Shown here: positions 32,864-41,624 of the stretch, in pieces
Position numbering within the stretch: position 1 is the stretch's first letter
Layout of the letters: every line of letters begins with the position of its first letter
DNA from: Chimaeribacter arupi
GTDB taxonomy: Bacteria > Pseudomonadota > Gammaproteobacteria > Enterobacterales > Enterobacteriaceae
Direction of reading: 5' to 3'
Assembly: GCF_002858805.1 (NCBI RefSeq)
Contig: NZ_PJZI01000017.1
Coordinates: forward strand, 33,094 to 97,093
Length of the DNA stretch: 64,000 nucleotides
Notes under the pieces: model-generated
Seen by the model: the letters and a program-made list of their open reading frames with translations, nothing else
Database searches by the model: none
Told to the model about the DNA's origin: nothing
Program-made: the position numbers and the translations under genes

Positions 32864-33616
32864 TCAGTTCAGGCTGTCGCCGGGGCGCAGGGTGGAGAGG
32901 CCCCCCGGCACCTGAAGGGTCGGCATGATTTCGATATTGCCGATATTGACGGCAATCGGTGCGGAAATGGCGAACGCCACGCAATCAGCGATATCGCTCG
33001 CCTGCGGCAGTTCGAAGCCGTCAATAAAATGGCGGCGGGCCTCTTCATGGTTGCCCGACACGTTGCCGAAAATGTCCGTGGCCACCCGGCCGGGGCAGAT
33101 CTCCGTGACGCGTACCCGTTTGCCGCAGCAGTCAACGCGCAACTGGCGCGACAGCGCATGAACGCCCGCTTTGGTGGCGTGATAGACCGAATTGCCGTTG
33201 AAGTTGTAGATCGCCGCGATAGAGGTGATGTTGATGACGTGGCCGCAATCGCGCGCCACCATGCCCGGCACCAGCAGGCGGCACAGGTGCAGCACTGCGC
33301 GCAGGTTGACATCCACCTGGGTATCCACCACGTGCTCATCGGCCTGCAGAATCGACCCAGGGTGGGATACCCCGGCATTGTTTACCAGAATATCGACCTG
33401 CAGATCGCGGCATAAGGCGGTCAGGGCGGCCAAATCCGCAACGTCAATCGCATGGGGAATGCAGCCGGTGCGGTCGGCCAGCGCCGCCAGGTGCTCTTTG
33501 CGCCGGGCCACCGCATGAACGGTGATGCCTTCGCGGCACAGGCGTTCCACAATCGCTTCGCCCATCCCGGCGGACGCGCCGGTGACCAGCGCAACGTTGT
33601 AATCAGAAAACGGCAT
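32864..33616 (-). CDS. Short-chain dehydrogenase/reductase (YdfG-like)
   Basis: A 250-residue NAD(P)-dependent oxidoreductase. The cofactor motif is TGASAGMG, the structural motif is NNAG, the catalytic Ser lies in ITSIA, and the catalytic Tyr-Lys pair is in YHATK. Basic residues after the second strand (ARRKEH) suggest preference for NADP. It resembles YdfG-type enzymes that oxidise 3-hydroxy acids or serine, but the substrate is open. It is the first gene of the operon carrying the two permeases and ATPase, about 130 bp after the biotinyl-like gene. Confidence 0.87.
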   Translation of the reverse strand: MPFSDYNVALVTGASAGMGEAIVERLCREGITVHAVARRKEHLAALADRTGCIPHAIDVADLAALTALCRDLQVDILVNNAGVSHPGSILQADEHVVDTQVDVNLRAVLHLCRLLVPGMVARDCGHVINITSIAAIYNFNGNSVYHATKAGVHALSRQLRVDCCGKRVRVTEICPGRVATDIFGNVSGNHEEARRHFIDGFELPQASDIADCVAFAISAPIAVNIGNIEIMPTLQVPGGLSTLRPGDSLN

Positions 33617-33746
33617 CTCAGCTCTCCTTGGTAGGTTGCGCGATGCGTCGCGCAGTCGGTTACTCTCTGTTTTTTGACTCTATGCAGTTATGCCCGGCGG
33701 GTATAAGACATAAACGCACTGAGGGGATAAGGCTGACTTATAACGC

Positions 33747-34193
33747 TCAGGGCTGTGCAGCGATCAGCACGATCGGGCTGCCGAATTCCACTGCCTGCCC
33801 CTGCTCCGCCACGATGTGCGCCACCACACCTGTGGTCGGGCTGCGCAGCGGCAGGTAGAGCGCGCCCACTTTGAGCAGCGCGAGCAGCTCGTGCTGTGTG
33901 ACCCGCTGGCCCGGCTGGATCCAGGCGGCATCCTGTTGCGGATGGCGCAGCAGCACCCGGCCCGGCATCGGCGCAGAAAGCGGCGTAACGTCAGGCGGGG
34001 CGTTTGCACCGGAAGGCGCAGGCTTGCGGAGTTCAAGGGGGAAAGGAGCGCCTCCGGCAACGGCGGGGCGTGCCGGGTAGCGCAGCGTCAATGACCAGTG
34101 GCCATTGTGCAGTTCAATTTCATGCAGCCCCGATGCGTGCATTTTTTTCGCCAGCTGGCGAATGTGACCAAGGGCGAGCGTGTCTTTTTCCAT
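33747..34193 (-). CDS. Biotinyl/lipoyl-domain protein lacking the attachment lysine
   Basis: A 148-residue protein: a helical N-terminus, a Pro/Ala linker and a C-terminal biotinyl-like domain (from about residue 72; SAPMPGRVLLRH, then TTGVVAHIVAEQGQAVEFGSP). It looks like a biotin carboxyl carrier protein, but the canonical E-A-M-K-M hairpin reads LLKVGALYL. When aligned, the modified Lys is replaced by Ala, with a Lys three residues earlier. It is therefore unlikely to carry biotin in the usual way. AccB-like genes occur beside 5-oxoprolinase genes in some bacteria, which fits pxpABC nearby. The function is unknown. Confidence 0.75.
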   Translation of the reverse strand: MEKDTLALGHIRQLAKKMHASGLHEIELHNGHWSLTLRYPARPAVAGGAPFPLELRKPAPSGANAPPDVTPLSAPMPGRVLLRHPQQDAAWIQPGQRVTQHELLALLKVGALYLPLRSPTTGVVAHIVAEQGQAVEFGSPIVLIAAQP

Positions 34194-34323
34194 ATTCCCT
34201 CCATTGCGGGCCGGCGGTTGACGTGCGCGGGGCCAACCTCCCCCACGCCGGAGCAGCGACTCTAGCGCGGGACGGTTTCTCTTCCGTAAGAGGCTTTCGT
34301 GTTAAGGCAATAAGCGGTGCTTA

Positions 34324-35247
34324 TCACCCCACCAGGGTAAGCGGGCGGTTGTCAGCGGTGCGCCGGGCCATCAGCTGCAACAGGATCTCTTTGACCGCCT
34401 CCGCCGGTTGCGATAACGGCAGGTGGTCAGACATACAGAACGACAGCGAGGTTTGCACGTCCGGGTCGATGATTTTCGCTATCCAGGCATCGGCGGCTTT
34501 CACCATGCCGCGCGCCGCCGATTCCGGCATGATGGTGCAGCCCATGCCCGCCGCCAGCGCGGCATTGAGGGTGGTCTGGGATTCAATTTCGCACTTTACG
34601 CGGTAGGCCAGCCCGGCGTGGATAAAGGCGTCATCGGCAACTTTGCGCATGATGTTGTAGATGCGCGGCAGGAACAGCTCATAGCGCGCCACCTCGGCCA
34701 GGCGGATCTCACGTACCGGTTCAGCCAGCAGATTGGGGCAGACGAAGTAAAGCGCCTCTTTCATCAGCGGAATGAAGCGCAGCCCGTGGATATTGCGGTT
34801 GTCGTAGATCACCGCCATGTCCATCCGGCCATTCATGATCAGCTCACTGAGTGTGGTGCCGAAATTTTCATTGAAGTAGAGCACGATGCCCGGATGCTGC
34901 CGGTGCACCTCCGCCATCAGCGGCAGTGCGAGTTGCTGGGCGGCAGTGCCGGGTGCCAGCCCCACGGAAACCTGGCCGGACAAGGCCCGCCCGGCGCCGT
35001 CAATGGCGCTTTGCGCCTGGTCGCACTGACGCAGGATCGCCTGGGCGTGGGCATACAGGATGTTGCCCGCCTCGGTCGGCGTTACCCCGCGCTTGGTGCG
35101 GATCAGCAGTTGCTGATTAACTTCGCCCTCCAGCGTTGCCAGCTGCTGACTCAATGCCGGCTGGGCAATATGCAGGATATCTGCGGCCTGCGTCAGGCTG
35201 CCGACATCCACAATCTTGATGAAGTATTTCAGGCGACGAAGGTTCAT
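34324..35247 (-). CDS. LysR-family transcriptional regulator (Nac-like)
   Basis: A 307-residue LysR-type regulator with N-terminal helix-turn-helix (GSLTQAADILHIAQPALSQQ, LATLEGEVNQQLLIRTKRGV) and an effector domain. The DNA-binding part is of the Nac/Cbl type. It is divergent from the aminotransferase (35543) with a 295-bp gap, and upstream of the biotinyl-like/SDR/transport operon on its own strand. It probably controls the 5-oxoproline and amino-acid cluster. The co-inducer is not evident. Confidence 0.88.
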   Translation of the reverse strand: MNLRRLKYFIKIVDVGSLTQAADILHIAQPALSQQLATLEGEVNQQLLIRTKRGVTPTEAGNILYAHAQAILRQCDQAQSAIDGAGRALSGQVSVGLAPGTAAQQLALPLMAEVHRQHPGIVLYFNENFGTTLSELIMNGRMDMAVIYDNRNIHGLRFIPLMKEALYFVCPNLLAEPVREIRLAEVARYELFLPRIYNIMRKVADDAFIHAGLAYRVKCEIESQTTLNAALAAGMGCTIMPESAARGMVKAADAWIAKIIDPDVQTSLSFCMSDHLPLSQPAEAVKEILLQLMARRTADNRPLTLVG

Positions 35248-35542
35248 GGGCAGGATCTCATGTCATAACGTGTTTTTATCACACGCAAGATCGGTGCCAG
35301 AACGCCTTATCCGGCAGAGCCGCCGGGCGCGCGGCCTTTGCCCAATGGCCAGCCGGAAAAGGCGGGACGGGCTGCACCAGCGCGGTGCGTTGCCCGGCGC
35401 GCATTATTGCATTGGGTTATGTCACCACAGGAAAGCGCTATTATCCGCCGCCGCCGCCGCCGCCCTATGCTCGGTCTGAACTTTGCTGCCGCGGTGGCGT
35501 TCACCCGCGGCTTTCTGACCTGCCACCTGGAATGAGTGCGCC

Positions 35543-36745
35543 ATGCCTGATATTGCCGATCGCTTAACCCATGTTTCTGTCTCTGCCTCCGTCGCCATGA
35601 CGCAAAAAGCGCGTGACCTTGCCGCGCAGGGCGTTGATGTCGTCGGGCTTTCCACCGGCGAGCCGGATTTCCCGACGCCGGAACACGCCACAGAGGCCGC
35701 CTATGCCGCCGCACGCGCGGGCGATACGCGTTACCCGCCCACGGACGGCACGCCCGCCTTACGGGCAGCCATTCAGCGTAAATTCCTGCGTGATAACGAA
35801 TTGCATTACGATGTCAGCCAGATCCTCACTGCCGGCGGTGCCAAGCAAATCATCTTCAATGCCATGATGGCGACGATCAATCCCGGCGATGAGGTGGTGA
35901 TCCCGACGCCCTCCTGGATCAGCTATGCCGATATCGTGAGATTTGCCGGCGGGACGCCGGTGCCGGTGGCCTGCCATGAAGAATACGGCTTCAAACCGCT
36001 GCCCGCCGATCTCGACGCGGCGATCACGGCCAAAACCAAATGGCTGCTGATCAATTACCCCAGTAACCCCACCGGCGCGGTAGCGACGTTTGATGAGCTG
36101 CGCGCAATAGCGGAGGTGGTGCTGCGTCATCAGCATGTCTGGGTGCTGACTGATGATATTTATGAGCACCTGATTTATGACGACGTGACCTTCTGGACGC
36201 TGGCACAGGTTGAGCCGCGCCTCTTCGATCGTGTCCTGACGGTGAACGGTGTATCAAAAGCCTATTCCATGACCGGCTGGCGGCTGGGTTTTTGCGGCGG
36301 CCCGGCAGCGTTAATCAACGCGATGAGCAATGTGAACACCCAGAACAGCGGGGGCGTCACCACGCTGACGCAGGCGGCGGCAGTGGCGGTGCTGGAGGGC
36401 CCGCAGGATCTGCTGAACGCGCGTGCCGCCATTTACCGCGAACGCCGTGATTATGTGTTGGGCCGTCTGGCCGCGATCCCCGGTGTGCGCTGCCATTCCC
36501 CGCAGGGCGCGTTTTACCTGTTTGTGAATATCGAAGGGATTATCGGGAAAACCAGCGCGGCGGGGCGCAAACTCAATAACGATGCAGATTTTGTGATGGC
36601 ATTGATTGAGGAGCAGCATGTGGTGACGGTGCCGGGCGCGGCTTACGGCATGAGCCCCTATTTCCGGCTCTCCTACGCCACCAGCATGGAACGGCTGCAC
36701 ACCGGCTGCGATCGCCTCGCGGCGTTCTGCGCAGGCTGCCGTTAA
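35543..36745 (+). CDS. Class I PLP-dependent aminotransferase (aspartate-type)
   Basis: A 400-residue fold-type I aminotransferase of the aspartate subgroup found in many bacteria. The PLP Lys is Lys239 in NGVSKAYSMTGWRLGF. The Asn-Pro of the PLP pocket is in NYPSNPTG, the Asp pairing with the ring nitrogen is in LTDDIYEHLIY, and the carboxylate-binding Arg is in FRLSYA. It likely passes the amino group of glutamate, the product of 5-oxoprolinase, to or from an oxoacid. It is the only plus-strand gene in the cluster, divergent from LysR and convergent with pxpA across a terminator. Confidence 0.9.
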   Translation: MPDIADRLTHVSVSASVAMTQKARDLAAQGVDVVGLSTGEPDFPTPEHATEAAYAAARAGDTRYPPTDGTPALRAAIQRKFLRDNELHYDVSQILTAGGAKQIIFNAMMATINPGDEVVIPTPSWISYADIVRFAGGTPVPVACHEEYGFKPLPADLDAAITAKTKWLLINYPSNPTGAVATFDELRAIAEVVLRHQHVWVLTDDIYEHLIYDDVTFWTLAQVEPRLFDRVLTVNGVSKAYSMTGWRLGFCGGPAALINAMSNVNTQNSGGVTTLTQAAAVAVLEGPQDLLNARAAIYRERRDYVLGRLAAIPGVRCHSPQGAFYLFVNIEGIIGKTSAAGRKLNNDADFVMALIEEQHVVTVPGAAYGMSPYFRLSYATSMERLHTGCDRLAAFCAGCR

Positions 36746-36750
36746 TCAAC

Positions 36751-36773
36751 CAGGGGGCCGATGTGGCCCCCTG
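36751..36773. terminator. Terminator between aminotransferase and pxpA
   Basis: Perfect 9-bp arms CAGGGGGCC (36751-36759) and GGCCCCCTG (36765-36773) with a 5-base loop between convergent genes. There are no long T-runs. Confidence 0.6.
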
Positions 36774-36777
36774 CGGG

Positions 36778-37548
36778 TTATTGGGCCAGTACCTCAGCGG
36801 CCGGTGCAATGCTGTCGCCGTTGGCGTTGATTTCACTGCGTACCTGCCTGGCCAGTTCGACTGACCCCGGCGTATCGCTGTGGATCAGGATAGAGCGCGC
36901 GCGGATCGGCAAACGTTCCCCCTCAAGGGTGGTGACGGTGCCCTGGTGTAAAAACTGGCGTACCCGCGCCCGTACCGCCTGTTCCCCGGTGATGACTGCC
37001 CCCGGCACGCCGCGCGGCACCAGCCGGCCATTGGCATCATAGGCGCGGTCAGCGAGAAACAGTGTCAGGGTTGGCAGGCCCGCGGCGGCGGCGGCGCGTT
37101 CAATCAAAGTGTCGGGCTGCGAGAAGATAATAAGCGTCGGGTCGATATGTGCAATCGCCCGCATCACCTGCGCTGCCAGCGCGTCGTCACGGTTGATCAT
37201 CGTACCCATTGCCGCATGGAAACTGACATGCGCGACCCGCGCGCCTTCCGCCTGGGCGATGGCTCGCAGTGCACCGATCTGGTAAATCACCTGCTGGCAG
37301 ATCTCTTCCGGGCAGTAAGGCAACTCTTTGCGCCCGAACCCCTGCCGGTCCGGGAACCCCGGATGGGCACCGATGCCGACGCCGTGCGCGTGCGCCAGCC
37401 GTACCATGCGCGTCATGATCGCCGGGTCGCCGGCATGAAAGCCGCAGGCGATATTGGCCGATGACACCACCTCCATCAGCGCGGCATCATCACACAGCTG
37501 ATAAACCCCAAACCCTTCGCCCATATCCGAATTGATGTCAATTTTCAT
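36778..37548 (-). CDS. pxpA: 5-oxoprolinase subunit A (LamB/YcsF family)
   Basis: A 256-residue PxpA protein. With PxpB and PxpC it forms the bacterial ATP-dependent 5-oxoprolinase that opens 5-oxo-L-proline to glutamate. Its N-terminus MKIDINSDMGEGFGVY is diagnostic, followed by SANIACGFHAGDP and GAHPGFPDRQGFGRKEL, which hold the metal/substrate His and Asp residues. It is the last gene of the minus-strand run binding protein-pxpB-pxpC-pxpA, 12 bp after pxpC, and ends at the shared terminator. Confidence 0.95.
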   Translation of the reverse strand: MKIDINSDMGEGFGVYQLCDDAALMEVVSSANIACGFHAGDPAIMTRMVRLAHAHGVGIGAHPGFPDRQGFGRKELPYCPEEICQQVIYQIGALRAIAQAEGARVAHVSFHAAMGTMINRDDALAAQVMRAIAHIDPTLIIFSQPDTLIERAAAAAGLPTLTLFLADRAYDANGRLVPRGVPGAVITGEQAVRARVRQFLHQGTVTTLEGERLPIRARSILIHSDTPGSVELARQVRSEINANGDSIAPAAEVLAQ

Positions 37549-37560
37549 ACGGTTATCCTG

Positions 37561-38547
37561 TTAAAACCCTGCTGCGGATGAATACAGTGTGACGCTGTCG
37601 CGCACGGTCGCGAGCCAGTGTTCCATCGCCTGGCGGGCCGCTATTGCGCCCTGCGCGTCAGTCTCGACCAGCTGGATTGACTGGCCGGGCTGCACCTGGC
37701 CCAGACGCCACAAATCCTCTTCAATAACACAGGCGATTTTCGGGTATCCGCCTGCGGTATTGGCATCACTGAGCTGAATGATCGGCTCCCCGGCGGGCGG
37801 CACCTGCACAATGCCGGGGATCAGGCCATAGGAGCGCATCTCCACCGTTTCTGACGGCAGAACCGGCTCTCCGGCCAGCCGGTAGCCGGTGCGGTTACTC
37901 TGCCGCGACACCTGCCAGGGCTGTTGCCAGAAGCGTGTGGCATCCGCGGCAAACAGGGCATACTCCCCTGAAGGGATGGCGCGGACGTTCACCAGCCCGG
38001 CGCGGTTACGTGTAAACGCCTCAGGCATTGCCTGCTCCGGCGGCTCAATACCGATGCCGCCGGGCGGCAGCGGCGCGGCGGTGGGGGTGCCGGTAGTGAG
38101 CCTGTCGCCGCGTTGTAACGGGCGACCCTCAAGGCCGCCAAAGCTGCCGCGCAGTGCGGTACTGCGCGACCCCAGCACCTGCGGTACATCAATGCCGCCC
38201 GCAATGCACAGGTAGCCACGGGCGCCGTGGCGCGGGTAACGCATCTCCAGCACCTGCCCGCGTTTCACCGCACAGCCCCACCACGCCGGCAGTTCGATAC
38301 CGTCCAGCCGGGTACGGCAGTCTGCGCCGGTCACTGCAATCGCAGTATCGGCAGTAAAACGCACGCGAAACGGGAACATCTGCACTTCAATCGCGGCGGC
38401 ATTTTCATCGTTACCCAACAGGATATTCCCGGCACGCAGTGCCAGCGGGTCCATCACGCCGCTCACGGAAACCCCCAGGTGACGCCAGGTAAAACGCCCC
38501 AAATCCTGCACGGTATTCAGGGCGGCGCTCTGTTCAATCTCAATCAC
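37561..38547 (-). CDS. pxpC: 5-oxoprolinase subunit C (KipA-like carboxyltransferase fold)
   Basis: A 328-residue PxpC/KipA protein (biotin-dependent carboxyltransferase-like fold). Recognisable segments are NTVQDLGRFTWRHLGVSVSG followed by VMDPLALRAGNILLGND, then GYLCIAGGIDVPQVLGSRST, and near the end QLSDANTAGGYPKIACVIEEDL. Length matches the family. Its ATG overlaps the pxpB stop by four bases (ATGA), showing tight coupling. It acts in the cytosol as part of the PxpABC complex. Confidence 0.95.
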   Translation of the reverse strand: MIEIEQSAALNTVQDLGRFTWRHLGVSVSGVMDPLALRAGNILLGNDENAAAIEVQMFPFRVRFTADTAIAVTGADCRTRLDGIELPAWWGCAVKRGQVLEMRYPRHGARGYLCIAGGIDVPQVLGSRSTALRGSFGGLEGRPLQRGDRLTTGTPTAAPLPPGGIGIEPPEQAMPEAFTRNRAGLVNVRAIPSGEYALFAADATRFWQQPWQVSRQSNRTGYRLAGEPVLPSETVEMRSYGLIPGIVQVPPAGEPIIQLSDANTAGGYPKIACVIEEDLWRLGQVQPGQSIQLVETDAQGAIAARQAMEHWLATVRDSVTLYSSAAGF

Positions 38548-39251
38548 AGTTCAATCCTCTCCGGCAGGAAGCGTACGGTATCACCGGGTGCCATCAACGC
38601 CGGGCTTTCCGCCCAGGGATCAAACACCGCAATATCGGCATAGCCGATCGCATTCCAGCCGTTCGGCCCGGTCAGTACTGACACGCCTGCCTGCGGGCCG
38701 CCGATCGTCACGGTGCCCTTCGGCATATTGAGCGACGGCACTTTTTTACGCGGGGTGGCCAACAGTGGGTCGAGGCCGTGGAGATAGCCAAACCCCGGTG
38801 CGCTGCCGATAGCAAACACCGTGTAATGGCCCTGATAGTGGCGGCGCACCACCTCCTGCGCGCTGAAGCCGGTATGGCGGCATACCGCGTCCAGATCGCT
38901 GGCGTGTTCCCCGCCGTAGCAGACCGGGATATGGATGAGCTTACCGTTGGCCTCTACCGCCTGTGCCTGCTGCCATAGCTGGTGCAGGCGATATTCAACC
39001 ACTCCGGCATCAGGCGGGGTGGCGCGAAATAACACCAGCAAATTGGTGACACCGGGGATCAGCGATTCCACGTCGTCACACTGTGCCAGTGCCCGCGCCA
39101 GTGACCAGATACGGCGCTGGGCGGGTAAGTCAAACGCGCCGGTGGTTTCGGCCAGCCAGGCACGGCTGCCCATGGTGGAGAGCTTCAGGCCGGTTTTGCC
39201 CTCCGCCGGGGAGAGGATGAGGGGGCGCGCTGCAGCGCGTGACAGCACCAT
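38544..39251 (-). CDS. pxpB: 5-oxoprolinase subunit B (KipI-like)
   Basis: A 235-residue PxpB/KipI protein. Family marks are IPVCYGGEHASDL, EVVRRHYQGHYTVFAIGSAP ahead of GFGYLHGL, a central MPKGTVTIGGPQAGV, and PNGWNAIG with FDPWAESPALMAPGDTVRF. The N-terminus is about 22 residues longer than the usual KLSTMG start, so translation may begin later (e.g. at MGSRAW). It follows the binding-protein gene by only a few bases and overlaps pxpC, placing transport and breakdown in one message. Confidence 0.93.
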   Translation of the reverse strand: MVLSRAAARPLILSPAEGKTGLKLSTMGSRAWLAETTGAFDLPAQRRIWSLARALAQCDDVESLIPGVTNLLVLFRATPPDAGVVEYRLHQLWQQAQAVEANGKLIHIPVCYGGEHASDLDAVCRHTGFSAQEVVRRHYQGHYTVFAIGSAPGFGYLHGLDPLLATPRKKVPSLNMPKGTVTIGGPQAGVSVLTGPNGWNAIGYADIAVFDPWAESPALMAPGDTVRFLPERIEL

Positions 39252-39253
39252 GA

Positions 39254-40093
39254 TTATTCCAGTGGTTGGAAGTTCAGGCTGGCGAGCGGCTGGACGCGCT
39301 CCTCACGCACCATGTTGTATTCGGTGCCCGGCCCGATCCAGGTCGCCCAGATTTTGTCGATGGTGCCGTTGTCATCCATCGCTTTCAGGCTGGTATTGAC
39401 GTTCGCCAGCAACGCCGGCTCGTCACGCTTCATGCCGACACCAATCGGCTCCAGCGCCATCGGCTCTTTGATCATCGCCAGCTCGATGCCGTCTTTTTTC
39501 GCCTGATTGATCATTTTGATGGCTGTCATGGTGTTGGTGACGAAGCCCACAGCTTTGTTCTGCTCCAGCGCCAGGAAAGCGGACGCGGCATCCTGGAAGG
39601 TCACCGCTTTGCCGCCCTTGAGATGGATCGACTGCTCAGAGGTGGTGCCTTTGGTGGCGCTGATGCGTTTGCCTTTGAAATCCGCCAGGGTTTTATCCGC
39701 GTTCGGCTGTTTGACCAACAGCATCTCTTTCGCCACGTAGTACGGATCGCTGAACTGGATCTGCTTGCCGCGTGTTTTGGTGTACGCCAGGTTCGCGATC
39801 AGCACATCTGCGCGCCCGGTGGCGATCACCGCAATACGCGCTTCGACGGACGTCGGCATCAGCATGGTTTTCACCCCCATTTGCCGGCCCAGCGCGTGGC
39901 AGAGATCAACATCCATGCCTACCAGCTGGCGGGTTTTGGGATCGGGTGAAGAGAAGGGTGGCACATCGGAGTAGACAGCGCATTTCAGTTCACCGCGTGC
40001 TTTCACATCAGAGAGTAAATCCGCCTGGGCTGACGAGAACGCCAGCAGAGCGGGCAGGGCCAGCGCAAAAGGCGCGCATTGCTTGAGTGTCAT
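39254..40093 (-). CDS. Amino-acid ABC transporter substrate-binding protein (family 3)
   Basis: A 279-residue periplasmic binding protein with a signal peptide (MTLKQCAPFALALPALLAFS, cleaving after AQA). Family-3 features include LKCAVYSDVPPFSS, VGMDVDLCHALGRQMG, GRADVLIANLAYTKTRGKQI and SDPYYVAKEMLLVK. It heads the operon with pxpBCA and is the natural partner of the permeases and ATPase at 30645-32848. Context suggests it binds 5-oxoproline or glutamate-like compounds; family membership alone does not settle this. The promoter should lie in 40094-40328. Confidence 0.9.
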   Translation of the reverse strand: MTLKQCAPFALALPALLAFSSAQADLLSDVKARGELKCAVYSDVPPFSSPDPKTRQLVGMDVDLCHALGRQMGVKTMLMPTSVEARIAVIATGRADVLIANLAYTKTRGKQIQFSDPYYVAKEMLLVKQPNADKTLADFKGKRISATKGTTSEQSIHLKGGKAVTFQDAASAFLALEQNKAVGFVTNTMTAIKMINQAKKDGIELAMIKEPMALEPIGVGMKRDEPALLANVNTSLKAMDDNGTIDKIWATWIGPGTEYNMVREERVQPLASLNFQPLE

Positions 40094-40328
40094 TCGGGAT
40101 CTCCCATTAGCACCGGATAAGGTGTTAACCGACTATATCGGCGTTACGTTATGGCCGGTAAGAGGGAAACCGTGTCGGGAGATAGGGGATTTATATGACC
40201 GGGAAAAATAAGCAAAAACTATCCGGGCAGAACGAAATTATCTTAACCCTGCGCCAGGCCTGCGACCTAAGGTACGGGGGCAAAGCGTGTTCCGCGCTCT
40301 TTTTCCAGTTAACTCTGCGGGTAATACC

Positions 40329-41246
40329 ATGAATGCCAGATTGGGGATTTCACTAAAAATACTTTCAGCACTCTGTGCAACCCTGATGCTGGCTTGCGTC
40401 AAAGGGTTGCAGGGAACAGTCCCTACCGGCGAGGTGATTTTCTTCCGGTCATTCGTGGCGTTGATCCCTTTGCTGATTTGGCTGAAAAGCCAGGGCTGCA
40501 TCCTTGAGAGCATTAAAACCAGCAATATCGGCGGCCATTTGATCCGGGGGTTTTCCGGTACCGGCGGCATGTATTTTAACTATATGGCGCTGGTGTATCT
40601 CTCTCTGGCTGATGCCACTGCCATCAGCTATGCTGCGCCGTTATTCACGGTGATCATGGCGGCGCTACTGTTGAAAGAGAACGTACGCTTTTCCCGCTGG
40701 CTGGCAGTTGTGGTGGGTTTCGCCGGGATCATCATGATGCTGTCAGCGAATCTGACTGCCGGCAGTGCATTTTTCACCCTGCAAGGCGTTTCTGCCGGCA
40801 CGGGTCTGGGGGCGTTATTTGCCCTGGTTGCTGCAATGTGTTCGGCAACGTCGAATGTGCAGATCCGCTTTCTTAATGGTATTGAGAAGCCCGGTGCCAT
40901 TGTTTTCTATTTTTCGCTGATGACCACCCTGATTGGGCTGTTCACCCTGTTTTTTGGCTGGGTGATGCCCACGCCCCATCAGTTGATCCTGTTAATCGGC
41001 TGCGGTTTTTTTGGCGGTATGGCGCAAATCCTGATTACCCTGAGCCTGCGTTATACTGATGCCTCACTGCTGGCACCGTTCGATTACACCACGTTGGTGT
41101 GGTCGATGGTGATTGGCTATCTGTTCCTCGACAGTTTGCCCGGCCCCTCGACCCTGATTGGTGCATCGATTGTAGCATTGGCAGGTATCTTTACCGTCTG
41201 GAGCGATCAGCGTCAGCGCAGGGCGCAAGTAATACGTTCTTCATAA
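40329..41246 (+). CDS. DMT-superfamily transporter (EamA family)
   Basis: A 305-residue drug/metabolite transporter with two EamA repeats and about ten membrane helices (e.g. LKILSALCATLMLACVKGLQ, FYFSLMTTLIGLFTLFFGWV). Conserved blocks are FFRSFVALIPL in the first repeat and LRYTDASLLAPFDYTTLVWS in the second. Members of this subgroup export amino acids or import/export small metabolites; RhtA and S-adenosylmethionine-like carriers are relatives. ATG 40329 begins at the family's usual position. It stands alone between the 5-oxoproline cluster and the second replication module. Confidence 0.82.
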   Translation: MNARLGISLKILSALCATLMLACVKGLQGTVPTGEVIFFRSFVALIPLLIWLKSQGCILESIKTSNIGGHLIRGFSGTGGMYFNYMALVYLSLADATAISYAAPLFTVIMAALLLKENVRFSRWLAVVVGFAGIIMMLSANLTAGSAFFTLQGVSAGTGLGALFALVAAMCSATSNVQIRFLNGIEKPGAIVFYFSLMTTLIGLFTLFFGWVMPTPHQLILLIGCGFFGGMAQILITLSLRYTDASLLAPFDYTTLVWSMVIGYLFLDSLPGPSTLIGASIVALAGIFTVWSDQRQRRAQVIRSS

Positions 41247-41363
41247 GCGGGGCGCATTCCCCTTTCGGTACGCCTTTTCTCGCTTAACGCTGCCCGGTTA
41301 TTTTCCTGATGAAACGCCTTTTATTGCCACGTTCCTGCACCTTCAGCCCTCTGTTGAAACGGG

Positions 41364-41435
41364 TTATCCACTTATCCACTGGATAGATCCTAAAATAGAT
41401 CCTAAATAGATCCTATAAAGATCCTAAAAGATCAC
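41364..41435. other. Replication origin element of module 2: DnaA boxes and GATC array
   Basis: Two TTATCCACT words (41364-41372, 41372-41380), one base off the DnaA box, are followed by five GATC sites in near-repeats of TAGATCCTA up to about 41432. The arrangement matches module 1 and is typical of an iteron origin with a Dam-rich melting region. Confidence 0.75.
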
Positions 41436-41486
41436 CGGGCATATAATAATTTGATTTATCTGAGGAAAAAGGCACTTTGGATTTGT

Positions 41487-41584
41487 CTGTTCATGGTAAA
41501 CGTTGGTCTGTTCATGGTAAACATTGGTTTATTCATGGTAATCATTAGTCTGTTCATGGCAAAGTGTTGGTCTGTTCATGGTAA
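41487..41584 (+). repeat. Rep2 iterons, upstream array (five copies)
   Basis: CTGTTCATGGTAA or a close variant starts at 41487, 41508, 41529, 41550 and 41572 (spacing 21, 21, 21, 22 bp). The sequence is distinct from the Rep1 iterons except for the shared core TTCATG, so the two Rep proteins should not cross-bind strongly. Confidence 0.88.
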
Positions 41585-41624
41585 AAGCCATTTTTACTCA
41601 CCGTTGAATTATAGGATGCAGGGC

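Noticed and set aside
41451..41624. N-terminal extension of Rep2 upstream of 41625
   Set aside because: It would translate the iterons as repeated FMVN units, and the better ribosome site and family start are at 41625.
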